Below, one piece after another: positions 25,480-33,765 of a stretch of 38,451 bases of DNA (position 1 is its first letter; each line of letters opens with the position of its first letter). The translations under genes were made by a program, and so were the position numbers. The notes under the pieces are model-generated. The model made no database searches. It was not told the origin of the DNA and saw only the letters and a program-made list of their open reading frames with translations. This DNA comes from an uncultured Oscillospiraceae bacterium. GTDB taxonomy: Bacteria > Bacillota > Clostridia > Oscillospirales > Acutalibacteraceae. The DNA lies in the NCBI GenBank assembly GCA_959596515.1, contig CAUFXR010000013.1, forward strand, positions 1 to 38,451. Reading direction: 5' to 3'.

Positions 25480-26637
25480 ATGAAATTTATCCATACTTCC
25501 GACTGGCACCTGGGAAAGATGATTTACGGCCGTTCGCTGCTGGAGGATCAGGAATACTTTATCAAACGGATTTTTTTGCCCGCCATAGATCAGGAAAAGC
25601 CTGATTTCGTTGTTCTGGCTGGGGATATTTATGACCGCCAGATCGCTCCGGTGGAGGCCATCCGGCTTTTCGACTGGACTGTAAGCGAAATTGCCCAACG
25701 GGAGGTGCCGTTTTTCCTGATCGCCGGTAACCACGACGGCGCTGACCGCTTATGTGTAGGCGCCAGGCTGCTGCGGAAAAGCGGGATTTACCTTACGGCA
25801 AAGCTGGAAGACGCCTTTGAACCGGTTCTCCTGGAGAAAAACGGGGAATCGGTTCAGGTTTTTTTGCTGCCCTATTTTGAGCCCGCAGAGGCCAGGGCTG
25901 TTCTTGGGGATGAATCGATCCGCGGTTTTTCAGAGGCTTATGAGGCGGTGCTTTCCCGAATAGAGGAAAACAGAGATCCAGCGCTGCCCAGTGTTTTGGT
26001 TTCCCATTGCTTTGTAACAGGCAGCATGACATCTGATTCGGAAAGTCCTCTCTATGTGGGCGGCAGCGGGGAAGTCAGCGCCGAGTGTTTCCGTCATTTT
26101 ACTTATACAGCGTTGGGACATCTTCATGGGCCCCAAAAGGCCGGCGGGAATGGACGCTATTCCGGCTCTCCTTTGTGCTATTCCTTTGATGAGGAAAAAC
26201 AAAAAAAGGGTTACACGGTGGTCACGCTGAAAGACAAAACGGCGGAGTGCCGGCAGATCCCTGTGGTCCCTATGCGGCCGATGAGAACTTTGGCGGCTAC
26301 CTTTGATCAGCTGATGGAGAAGGGAAAACAATCCCCCTGCCAGGACTATGTGTTCCTGACCCTGACCGATGACAAACCTGTGTACATGCCGGTGGACCAG
26401 CTGCGGGAGTATTATCCAAACCTGCTGGGCCTTACCAGCCAATGGTTGCAAAACGGAGGTCTTGCGGGCTTGACCGGCGAGCAGCAGGAGAAAAAGGAAC
26501 TTCTCCGGAAACGAAACGGGGAAAAAGAAATTTTCCAGGCCTTTCTCAGCGGCGTATGCCAAAGCGATACGACCGAGGAGGACCAGGCACTGTTTGACCA
26601 GATCCTGGTTCAGGTGGGAAAGGAGGAGGCGGAATGA
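25480..26637 (+). CDS. sbcD: Exonuclease subunit SbcD
   Basis: A 385-residue Mre11-type nuclease that, with SbcC, opens hairpins and trims double-strand ends in a Mn2+-dependent way. Phosphoesterase motifs are complete: TSDWHLGK (D-x-H), LAGDIYDR, IAGNHDG, VSHCFV and YTALGHLHGPQ (G-H-x-H). The C-terminal ~120 residues provide the SbcC-binding cap. It overlaps sbcC by 4 bases (ATGA), which supports translational coupling. AGAAGAAGG before ATG 25480 acts as the ribosome site inside the end of the previous gene. Confidence 0.96.
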   Translation: MKFIHTSDWHLGKMIYGRSLLEDQEYFIKRIFLPAIDQEKPDFVVLAGDIYDRQIAPVEAIRLFDWTVSEIAQREVPFFLIAGNHDGADRLCVGARLLRKSGIYLTAKLEDAFEPVLLEKNGESVQVFLLPYFEPAEARAVLGDESIRGFSEAYEAVLSRIEENRDPALPSVLVSHCFVTGSMTSDSESPLYVGGSGEVSAECFRHFTYTALGHLHGPQKAGGNGRYSGSPLCYSFDEEKQKKGYTVVTLKDKTAECRQIPVVPMRPMRTLAATFDQLMEKGKQSPCQDYVFLTLTDDKPVYMPVDQLREYYPNLLGLTSQWLQNGGLAGLTGEQQEKKELLRKRNGEKEIFQAFLSGVCQSDTTEEDQALFDQILVQVGKEEAE

Positions 26638-29378
26638 CTCCGATTCGCCTTAAAATGCAGGCCTTCGGCCCTTATCAGGGTGCTGAGGAGATCTCCTTTT
26701 CCGAGTTAAAGGGAAAACTGTTTTTGATCACAGGATCTACCGGCGGCGGAAAGACTACCATTTTAGACGCGATTTGCTTTGCGTTGTTTTGCCGGGCTAC
26801 CGGCGGGCGGCGCACCTGGCAGGATATGCGCAATCTGTCCGCTGGGGACGATGTGCCGACCCTAGTGGATTTCGAGTTTTCCCTGGGAGAGGAGCAATAC
26901 CGTTTTCAGAGGTCCTGGCGGTGGCATAAGGTCCGGGGCAGTGGACGGCTGGAGATGCGGGATGAGCATCAGTGCAGCCGAAAAAATGGGGATGCGTGGG
27001 AACTGTTAGCTTCCGGCGCCGAATCCAGGGTGCGGGAGTACGCCCAGAATCTCCTGGGCCTGACCTGCGAGCAGTTTTCACAGGTGATCGTTCTGCCGCA
27101 AGGAGAGTTTAGAAAACTGCTCCTTTCCAATTCCACGGAAAAATCTAAAATATTTCAAACCCTGTTCCAGACTGAAAAATGGGAGCGGATTACCAAGTGC
27201 GCTCAAAATATGGCGGAAAATTTGGGACAGCGTTGCGGAAGGCTGCTCTCAGCCCGGCAAGGGATTTTGGAGAATGAAAATGTTCAAACCATGGAAGAAC
27301 TGGAACTTTTGCGAAGGAACACGTCGGAAGAATATGAGAAAAGTGTGACCGCAGCGAAAGAAATAGAAAACAATTTGAATAATAAAACAGAAATTATACA
27401 AAAAGTAAATAAACTTAAGGAGGCTGAGGCGGCTTTTCAGAAGACTCAAAAGCAGTTGGAAGAGGCTGAGGCGGAAAGAAAATCTCTGGAGAAGGAGAGA
27501 CGGGAGGTCGCCAAAGCCGAGACTGGCCTTGGGCAGATGGGGAAAGAGAAAGCGTTTGGCATACAGCTGTCTGCCAAACACCAGGAGCAGCTGGAAACTG
27601 TGGAAAAGCTGAAAAAGTTAGCGGCGGAAAAGGAAGGTCTGGAAAAAGAAATCTCCCGGCAAGCAAAAGAGCGGCAGGAATGGGAGCAAAAAGCCCTTAT
27701 CGCGGCGGAAAATGTGGAAAAAGGAAGAGCTTATTTACAGGAGCTGAATGACAAGTTAAAGGCTTTGCCGGAAGCTACGCAGAAGGTCCAGGAATTTACG
27801 ACGGCTTATGAACGGCTGAAGCAGTGGGAGGAAAACAAAAAACGCCTGGCCGAGGAACAGCGGGCCCTTCAGAAAGCAGAGGAGACCTTGGAACAGGCCA
27901 GGATAAAACTATCGGCCCTGCAGGAACGTCTGGAGTGGGCGCAGCAAAAGGCAAAAGAAAATATGGCGGGATATTTGGCTTCCGGACTGCGGGATGGGGT
28001 TCCTTGTCCGGTATGCGGCGCAGTGCACCATCCTAGTCCGGCGCGGCTGGAAACAACGGAAACAATTACCCCGGATGAGGAAAAGCGCCTGAAAGGGATG
28101 GTAAAGGAAGCCCAGGATGCCTTTAGCCAAGCGCAGGGAGAGTTTACCAAGCGCCAGGGCCAAAGGGAATTGCTGGCGAACAATGTGGAGGAATCCCAGC
28201 GCCTGATGAGGGATTTCACCTTCCCGCCGGAAAAGCTTTCGGCTTTACTGGAGGCGGCGGAAAAGGAACTTTCCGCTTTGCGAAAGGCTGGTGAGATGCT
28301 GCCTCAGGGGGAGAAGCGCCTGGCCCAGCGGGAAAACGAGGAGAAAACCGCCAAGCTTCAGGCGGAGGAAGGCCGGGAGCGGCAAGCGCAGTGGGAAAAC
28401 AAGCTGGCCGGGTTAAAGGCGGAAATCAAGTCCCTGTGGAACACTTTACCGGAAGAAAAACGGGGCCAGAGCCTGGCGCAGGCGGAAGAAGGCCTGAAGG
28501 CTTCCTTAGAGGAGGTCCAGTCCCGATTGGAAACCCTTGGAGAAAAGATCCAGAAAATTCAGGAGGCGGCGACGAAAACCGGCGAAGCGCTGTCTGCGGC
28601 CGCGGCCCGTGAAAAGGCACTGCGGGTTCAATTCCAGGAGGCAAAAAAGCAATGGGAGACAGCCCGAAAAAAGGTCCCCGAGAATCTGGAGTTGGAAACG
28701 CTGGAAAGGGAGTGCTCCCAGCTTCAGGAAGAAAACCGGGAAAGCCTGCGGAAGACCGGCCGGCTGTTGCAAAAGAGGAAGTCACTGGAGCAGGCGGCGG
28801 CCAAAATCAAGGAGCTGGAGGAGGAAAGCAAGGAGGTTCAGGAGGAATATTCTAAAACAGAGCGGATCGCCAGATTTTTCAGTGGTAAAAACCCCATGAA
28901 TGTCCCCTTGAAAATGTTTGTTCTCGGGGTCATGCTGGATGACATTCTAAGCAGAGCCAACGTGTACTTCACCACCCTAAGCGGCGGACGGTATCAGCTC
29001 AGCCGGAAACAGGAGGGGACGAGCCGAGGATATAGCGGGCTGGATCTGGAAATCTACGACGCCTATTCCGGCGGCGGAAGAAATGTGGATACGCTTTCCG
29101 GCGGTGAGCTGTTTTTGGCGTCTCTGTCGCTGGCTTTCGGCCTGTCAGATGTGGTGCAGAGCTATTCCGGCGGTGTTAGGCTGGAATCTATTTTTATCGA
29201 CGAAGGCTTTGGCACCTTGGATGAGGAAACGCTGAATACGGCTATGAAAGCTCTCTTTGAGATCCAGAAAACTGGCAGAACGGTAGGAATTATTTCTCAT
29301 GTGACCGAGTTAAAAAGCAGAATCCCCGCTCAGATTCGTATCTTAGACGGTCATAAAATCAAAGTGGTTTTGCCTTAA
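26634..29378 (+). CDS. sbcC: Exonuclease subunit SbcC (Rad50-like ATPase)
   Basis: A 914-residue SMC/Rad50-type ATPase. The N-terminal Walker A GSTGGGKTT is at residues 34-42. A Q-loop region ends in QVIVLPQGEFRKLL. Two long Glu/Lys/Gln-rich coiled coils flank the zinc hook C-P-V-C near residue 458, which joins two complexes. The C-terminal half has the ABC signature LSGGELFLASLSLAFGL, Walker B IFIDEGFGTLDEE and the H-loop IISHV. It is shorter than E. coli SbcC (about 1050) because of shorter coils. It is the last chromosomal gene before the mobile element. Confidence 0.96.
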   Translation: MTPIRLKMQAFGPYQGAEEISFSELKGKLFLITGSTGGGKTTILDAICFALFCRATGGRRTWQDMRNLSAGDDVPTLVDFEFSLGEEQYRFQRSWRWHKVRGSGRLEMRDEHQCSRKNGDAWELLASGAESRVREYAQNLLGLTCEQFSQVIVLPQGEFRKLLLSNSTEKSKIFQTLFQTEKWERITKCAQNMAENLGQRCGRLLSARQGILENENVQTMEELELLRRNTSEEYEKSVTAAKEIENNLNNKTEIIQKVNKLKEAEAAFQKTQKQLEEAEAERKSLEKERREVAKAETGLGQMGKEKAFGIQLSAKHQEQLETVEKLKKLAAEKEGLEKEISRQAKERQEWEQKALIAAENVEKGRAYLQELNDKLKALPEATQKVQEFTTAYERLKQWEENKKRLAEEQRALQKAEETLEQARIKLSALQERLEWAQQKAKENMAGYLASGLRDGVPCPVCGAVHHPSPARLETTETITPDEEKRLKGMVKEAQDAFSQAQGEFTKRQGQRELLANNVEESQRLMRDFTFPPEKLSALLEAAEKELSALRKAGEMLPQGEKRLAQRENEEKTAKLQAEEGRERQAQWENKLAGLKAEIKSLWNTLPEEKRGQSLAQAEEGLKASLEEVQSRLETLGEKIQKIQEAATKTGEALSAAAAREKALRVQFQEAKKQWETARKKVPENLELETLERECSQLQEENRESLRKTGRLLQKRKSLEQAAAKIKELEEESKEVQEEYSKTERIARFFSGKNPMNVPLKMFVLGVMLDDILSRANVYFTTLSGGRYQLSRKQEGTSRGYSGLDLEIYDAYSGGGRNVDTLSGGELFLASLSLAFGLSDVVQSYSGGVRLESIFIDEGFGTLDEETLNTAMKALFEIQKTGRTVGIISHVTELKSRIPAQIRILDGHKIKVVLP

Positions 29379-29415
29379 AATAGAGCGATCTTTCCATAAA
29401 AAAAGAAGTCTCCTT

Positions 29416-29443
29416 GGGGCACCCTCCGTAAGGAAGGTGCCCC
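29416..29443. terminator. Hairpin between sbcC and recombinase gene
   Basis: GGGGCACCCTCC-gtaa-GGAAGGTGCCCC forms a 12-bp stem with one mismatch between the convergent sbcC and recombinase genes. A run of seven A (T on the minus strand) lies 12 bases to the left, so termination would suit the minus-strand recombinase transcript better than sbcC. It may mark the element border. Confidence 0.45.
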
Positions 29444-29500
29444 GGGGTGGCTCTTGTATCTCAGTTTAATAAGTTCTTGGAAACGGTGTAACCCCTGTGG

Positions 29501-31168
29501 TTACGCTGTTTTCTCTTTGTTACGCTCAGTGAGGTGCTGCTGGAAGGCTTCTTCCATCTCCTCCGGGGTCAGCTCATGGAGGATGCCCACGCCGCTGTAA
29601 TAGATGTCCAGAAGCTGTACCCGCTTGCCGTCAAGGTATCTGGGCTCATGCACCACGATTCTGTCCACAAATTCGTGGATCAGCTCCGGTGTCAGCGCTT
29701 TCAGCTCTGTGACCTGTTTGACTTTCTGAATGAACCGCTGCAAGCTCTCGGTCTTATCCGTTTCTGTTTCCAGATAGGCCTGTATCTCCGGGACGGAGGC
29801 TTTCAGCGTTTTCTGCTCTTCCTCGTAGGACAGGGACAGGGTGGCGTAGCGCTCGTCAGATAGCTTTCCGCTGGCGTTGTCCTCGTAGATCTTCTGGATC
29901 AGAGCATCGATCTCCGCAATGCGCTTCTTTGCCTTGCTCAGCTCCCGGCGCTTGGCGGCAAGCTGCTTCTTCTTGTCCTCCGTGTAGCAGTCCATCTGCT
30001 TGCGGGCAAATTCCTTCTCAAAGGCCTGCACATTCAGCAGGATGCGCTGCATACTCTCTAAAACGATTTGCTCCACCACCTTCTCGCGGATATAATGGGC
30101 GGAACAGACCTCGGAGTTCTTACGGTAGGAGGAGCAGAAGAAATACGCCTGCTCCCGCTTGTAGTTGTTGGTAACGCTGTAATACAGCTTTTCTCCGCAA
30201 TCGGCGCAGTACAGCAAACCCGAAAAGGGGCTGACGATGCCGCTTTTCGTGGGCCTGCGGCGGTGCTTGCGAAGCTCCTGCACCAAGGAAAACACCTCAC
30301 GGTCAATGATGGCGGGATGCGTGTCCTTGAAGATTTGCCATTCCTCCGGCGGACGCTCGATTTTCTTCTTGTTCTTGAAGGACTTGGTGGTACTGCGGAA
30401 ATTTATCGTATCGCCACAGTATTCCTGCTTAGATAAGATATTTGCCACTGTATCCGAACACCAGTTGTATGGAACAGCGGGTGGTTTACTGCAATTTCTG
30501 CCGATATTGCTCCAGTGCTCCGTGGGTGTAAGGACTTTAGCAGCTTTCAAGCGTTTTGCGATCTGCGTGGGGCCGAGGCCGTCTATGCACCAAGCGAAAA
30601 TCTGCCGCACGGTCTTTGCCGCAGCTTCATCCACCATCCAGCCGTTCTTGCTCTCCGGGTCTTTCAGATACCCGAAGGGCGGATTGGTGGTCAGCGGTGC
30701 GCCGGACATTCCCTTGCTCCTAAACACATTGCGTACCTTCTGACTGGTGTTCTTGGCGTGCCATTCGTTGAACAGATCCTGCATGGGAACAAGGTCGCTG
30801 ATTCCCTTGGCAGTATCGATGTTGTCCATAATGGCAATATAGCGAACACCGAGGCTGTCGAAGCCTTCCTCCAGAAGCTGCCCCACGATAAGGCGGTTAC
30901 GCCCCAAGCGGGAATGATCCTTGACGATCAGGGTGCCGATAAGGCCCTTTTCCGCCAGCTCCATAATCTCCGTGAACGCCGGTCTTGCGAAGTTTGTGCC
31001 CGACCAGCCATCATCAATGAACACACGGGTGTTTTGAAAGCCGTTTTCCTGAGCATATTTCTCTAAAATAGTCTGCTGATTTTTGATTGACCCTGACAGG
31101 CCGTCCTGCTCATCGTCACGGGACAGGCGGCAGTACAAGGCTGTGATTTTATCCGGTTGTTTTGTCAT
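29501..31168 (-). CDS. Large serine recombinase (TnpX/TndX-like)
   Basis: A 555-residue large serine recombinase that excises and integrates the element through a serine-DNA intermediate. The resolvase-type catalytic domain begins ALYCRLSRDDEQDGLSGSI, with the nucleophile at Ser16. The conserved arginines lie in KDHSRLGRNRLIVGQ. The recombinase domain around residues 165-275 (PPFGYLKD..., ILSKQEYCGDTINF) is next. A zinc ribbon, YCADCGEKLYY...CSSYRKNSEVCSAHYIR, follows, and then a coiled-coil region and a C-terminal DUF4368-like end. The start is ATG 31168 with AAAGGAGAACT upstream; the longer GTG-led frame runs through that ribosome site. It is intact, so the element could still move. Confidence 0.95.
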   Translation of the reverse strand: MTKQPDKITALYCRLSRDDEQDGLSGSIKNQQTILEKYAQENGFQNTRVFIDDGWSGTNFARPAFTEIMELAEKGLIGTLIVKDHSRLGRNRLIVGQLLEEGFDSLGVRYIAIMDNIDTAKGISDLVPMQDLFNEWHAKNTSQKVRNVFRSKGMSGAPLTTNPPFGYLKDPESKNGWMVDEAAAKTVRQIFAWCIDGLGPTQIAKRLKAAKVLTPTEHWSNIGRNCSKPPAVPYNWCSDTVANILSKQEYCGDTINFRSTTKSFKNKKKIERPPEEWQIFKDTHPAIIDREVFSLVQELRKHRRRPTKSGIVSPFSGLLYCADCGEKLYYSVTNNYKREQAYFFCSSYRKNSEVCSAHYIREKVVEQIVLESMQRILLNVQAFEKEFARKQMDCYTEDKKKQLAAKRRELSKAKKRIAEIDALIQKIYEDNASGKLSDERYATLSLSYEEEQKTLKASVPEIQAYLETETDKTESLQRFIQKVKQVTELKALTPELIHEFVDRIVVHEPRYLDGKRVQLLDIYYSGVGILHELTPEEMEEAFQQHLTERNKEKTA

Positions 31169-31182
31169 AGTTCTCCTTTCCA

Positions 31183-31244
31183 CAGCCGGATATGATCGAA
31201 TTTGTAGGTGTGCTTATTCTACCATATCCAGCTGTAAACTTCAA
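31183..31244 (-). promoter_or_regulatory. Recombinase promoter with inverted-repeat operator
   Basis: On the minus strand TTGAAG (31239-31244), a 17-base spacer and TAGAAT (31216-31221) form a good SigA promoter. An inverted repeat overlaps it. CAGCTGGATATG (31223-31234) fills most of the spacer, and CATATCCGGCTG (31183-31194) lies in the leader, just before the ribosome site; the arms differ at one base. One arm inside the promoter and the other downstream suggest repression by looping or by a dimeric protein, possibly the recombinase or an unseen regulator. Confidence 0.6.
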
Positions 31245-31262
31245 CGCTTTAATGCGATAATC

Positions 31263-31514
31263 TCAAATCTGTTTTCTGCTTTTTGTATCGTTCAAAACGA
31301 TACGCTGTACTTTGTCGGTGATATTTTCTCTTGCGTCCTCTTTGAAAAAGGCTCTTACGGCATATACCGTGCCGTCAATTTCTTTGATGAAATTCAGCGG
31401 CTGCACATAGGCGCTCCGCCGAAACCACGCAATGCGTTCCTGCTTCGGCATCGTTACAAGATGGTCTGTAATACGGTCAATTTGCGCATAGATTTCATTA
31501 TTTCGGTCCTTCAT
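31263..31514 (-). CDS. TnpW-family element protein
   Basis: An 83-residue protein whose second half (IKEIDGTVYAVRAFF, then ENITDKVQRIVLND) matches the short TnpW-type pattern K-x-I-G-x-T-x-Y-x-V-x-x-x-F...DKI-x-R found beside Tn4451-type recombinases. The N-terminal 38 residues are an extension of unknown role. Its ATG overlaps the relaxase TGA (ATGA), so translation is coupled. Its biochemical function is not established. It could also be described simply as a small element-encoded accessory protein. Confidence 0.75.
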   Translation of the reverse strand: MKDRNNEIYAQIDRITDHLVTMPKQERIAWFRRSAYVQPLNFIKEIDGTVYAVRAFFKEDARENITDKVQRIVLNDTKSRKQI

Positions 31515-32863
31515 CGTGCGTCACGCTCCCTTCTCTGCGATTTCTTTTGTTGTTGCTCTTCCTTGGCACGGATTTCATTGGCAAAGTATAAATCCGTCTT
31601 TTCCTGTATCTTGGCAGAACGCACCTCAATGGCCTTATTCAGCTTCAACTGCTTTCGCAGGGCAGTAATCTGCTCCGTCACACCCGCCTTTTCCTGACGC
31701 AGGATTTCCTTTTCGGCAGGTACGGCACGGCGGATCTTGTTTTGCAGCTTGGTACGGCGAGAGATTAAACTGTCCATATCTCCTTGGATTTTCTCTCTAT
31801 CGGCATACAGATCGTCCAGCGTTTCAATACCGTATTTGCCCATATACCGCACTTGCTGGGACAACTCGTCCAGCTTTCGCAAGTCCTCTTTCAGGTATGG
31901 ACTGGTAGGCTTGTAGTCTGTGTGCTTCGGCAAGTACCCCAGCAGATAGCAGTAGTGCAGGTACAGTTTGTAGATGTGGCTGGTCTTATGGAACGGCTGA
32001 AACCAATCCGAAAGCTCCTGCGGCATTTGGGGCGGGTAGCTGATATACGCCCTGCGGTTGCCGAAGGAGGCATATCGTCCGAGGCGGATATTATCCGGCG
32101 TCCACCGCTCATCCAGTGTATCCAGCCTTGTGAAATGCTCATACTGGGGCAAGCGTATCTTCCAGTGCCTGCCCGTAAAGTCGGTGATATACCCTTTTCG
32201 ACGGAGATAGTCCTCCATATAGTAGGGTGTGCGGCTGAAGTCTATCGCCTCCTGCACATCGGCACGGTAGACATTGTAGCGGGTAGGCTTGCCGTTTTTC
32301 TCATCCAGCCATACCGGACGGGAGGGTGCTTTGCGGGGCTTTTCAATGACGGACAGTCCGTATTCCCGACAAAGCCGGTCTGAGGCTTCTCGCAGACGCT
32401 GCTGTTCTGCTTTGGAATAATTGTACTTGCCGCCGTCCCGGAAGGACACGGAGTTGAAGCAGAAGTGACAGTGCAGATGTTCCTTGTCCAGATGGGTGCT
32501 GACGATGATCTCAAAGCGGTCGCCCCACATCTCCTTTGCCAGTTTCACGCCGATCTCATGGGCAAGCTGCGGCGTGACCTCCTCCGGCTTAAAGCTCTGA
32601 TACCCATGCCAAGCGATATAGCCGTCCGTCTTACCGTAGCGCTTCTTGGTAAGGATCATCTGCCGCAGCGCTGTTTCCTTCAGACAATTGATGGTGGTGA
32701 CATACTCACCCTCCTGTGTGGCCTCCGGACGCTGGACATAGGAAAACACATTGTATAGGTCTTGCAGCTCCGGGGTTTTCGCTGCCGTCTTTTCCGGGTC
32801 CTCCACATAGTCGATGAGGTCTTTCAGTCGGCCTTCGATGTGCCAAAGAGAAGTCGTTGCCAT
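31511..32863 (-). CDS. Relaxase/mobilisation nuclease
   Basis: A 450-residue relaxase that nicks the element at oriT and stays bound to the strand being transferred. The N-terminal MATTSLWHIEGRLKDLIDYVEDPEKT is typical of Tn1549/CTn-like relaxases. The metal-binding histidine cluster is H124-LDKE-H129-L-H131-C-H133-F. The presumed catalytic tyrosine is among the tyrosines of the first 55 residues. A long helical C-terminal region (QQVRYMGKYGIETLDDLY onward) and a Lys/Glu/Gln-rich tail follow. ATG 32863 overlaps the mobC TAA as TAATG. A longer frame upstream merely antisenses through mobC sequence in another phase and is rejected. Confidence 0.93.
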   Translation of the reverse strand: MATTSLWHIEGRLKDLIDYVEDPEKTAAKTPELQDLYNVFSYVQRPEATQEGEYVTTINCLKETALRQMILTKKRYGKTDGYIAWHGYQSFKPEEVTPQLAHEIGVKLAKEMWGDRFEIIVSTHLDKEHLHCHFCFNSVSFRDGGKYNYSKAEQQRLREASDRLCREYGLSVIEKPRKAPSRPVWLDEKNGKPTRYNVYRADVQEAIDFSRTPYYMEDYLRRKGYITDFTGRHWKIRLPQYEHFTRLDTLDERWTPDNIRLGRYASFGNRRAYISYPPQMPQELSDWFQPFHKTSHIYKLYLHYCYLLGYLPKHTDYKPTSPYLKEDLRKLDELSQQVRYMGKYGIETLDDLYADREKIQGDMDSLISRRTKLQNKIRRAVPAEKEILRQEKAGVTEQITALRKQLKLNKAIEVRSAKIQEKTDLYFANEIRAKEEQQQKKSQRRERDAR

Positions 32864-33147
32864 TAGATCGCCTCCTGCAAGTCCAGCACCAGCCGTTCGA
32901 TTTCGGCACAGAGTTTCAGGGCGGACGGCCCATATTTGGCACACTCTTTCAAATCGGAATGGGCCTTATATAGCTCCTCCATCAGCTCCCAGAATACATC
33001 CGGCGGTTTTGGCTTCGGGTGAACATCCCGGCAAAGCTGGCGGACATATTCGCTTTGGGTCAGTCCGCACAGGGCGCTGTTTCGTTCTAATTTTTCTTTT
33101 TCTTCTTCGGCCAAGCGTACTTTGATACGCACTTTTTCTTCCTTCAT
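32863..33147 (-). CDS. MobC-like relaxosome accessory protein
   Basis: A 94-residue protein with a ribbon-helix-helix type N-terminus, KVRIKVRLAEEEKEKLERNSALCGLTQSEYVRQLC, typical of MobC/relaxosome proteins that bind oriT and recruit the relaxase. The remainder is helical and ends DLQEAI. ATG 33147 has GGAG 8-9 bases upstream. A 20-codon upstream extension lacks the family start. Coupled to the relaxase by a TAATG overlap. The hairpin cluster immediately upstream is the natural binding region. Confidence 0.88.
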   Translation of the reverse strand: MKEEKVRIKVRLAEEEKEKLERNSALCGLTQSEYVRQLCRDVHPKPKPPDVFWELMEELYKAHSDLKECAKYGPSALKLCAEIERLVLDLQEAI

Positions 33148-33176
33148 TTTGTCAGCTCCATTCTTTAGTGGGGTAT

Positions 33177-33248
33177 TCAGGGGCACCGCCCCTGAGTTAG
33201 TCCGCATGCCGCAAGGCTGCGGATCCGGATTGTGGGGGCCACAATCCG
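33177..33248. other. Candidate oriT: three adjacent hairpins upstream of mobC
   Basis: Three consecutive stems occur within 72 bases: TCAGGGGC-acc-GCCCCTGA (33177-33195), CCGCA(t)GCC-gcaa-GGCTGCGG (33202-33222), and CGGATTGTGG-ggg-CCACAATCCG (33226-33248, perfect 10 bp). The location between the 103-residue gene and mobC is where mobilisable elements commonly keep oriT. The nick site is not identified. Confidence 0.5.
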
Positions 33249-33282
33249 ATGCTCGCTATTCCTGTGGACAGCATCTCTGCGG

Positions 33283-33594
33283 TCATAGCGGCTTCTTGAA
33301 ATTGTCCTTCTGTCTTTGCTGGTTAACGGCGGTCATCGTCTCCTTGGCTTTGCTGCGCCTGTCCTCGGAATAGGGGGCGGTCAGCCGGACGGAGAATCGT
33401 CGGCGGTCTATCTCGAAGGTCAGGCAGCCGCACTCGTCATCGTCAGTCAGGCGGCAGTGGGCGGGATATTTTACCGCATAGGCCGTCAGACGATTTTTTA
33501 GGTCGGTGTTGTAAGTACGGATGTTGACTGCGTTGCCGGTTTCGTCGAACCAGATCTCGGTCAGCTTGTTTTTCTTCTTGATACCTGTAATCAT
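33283..33594 (-). CDS. Unknown 103-residue element protein
   Basis: Starts MITGIKKKNKLTEIWFDETGNAVNIRTYNTDLKNRL and ends NQQRQKDNFKKPL. It is Lys/Arg-rich with mixed alpha/beta character, has no transmembrane segment, and contains three cysteines around CRLTDDDECGC. I recognise it only as the kind of small conserved protein that often precedes mobC in Firmicutes elements; no function is known to me. ATG 33594 is chosen because GAGGTGAAATTC precedes it. A TTG at 33663 would add 23 residues (starting MNVTFSGKNELFRKATRNE) and cannot be excluded. It is the first gene of the mobilisation operon. Confidence 0.7.
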   Translation of the reverse strand: MITGIKKKNKLTEIWFDETGNAVNIRTYNTDLKNRLTAYAVKYPAHCRLTDDDECGCLTFEIDRRRFSVRLTAPYSEDRRSKAKETMTAVNQQRQKDNFKKPL

Positions 33595-33659
33595 TTTGAA
33601 TTTCACCTCATTTCGGGTTGCTTTTCTGAAAAGCTCGTTTTTGCCGGAAAAAGTCACGT

Positions 33660-33765
33660 TCAAGACCGGCAGAATTTAAGGATTTTCTAACGGAAACGCC
33701 GCAGACAATGCGGAGGTCGTCCAGCACTCCTGCAAAAGGAACTCTGCGAAAATCTGCGGTCTTGA
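33660..33765. repeat. Long-range inverted repeat in element non-coding region
   Basis: TCAAGACCGGCAGA (33660-33673) pairs with TCTGCGGTCTTGA (33753-33765), allowing one bulged base, around an 80-base loop. It lies upstream of the 103-residue gene. The wider 33595-34412 stretch has no supportable gene. Confidence 0.5.
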
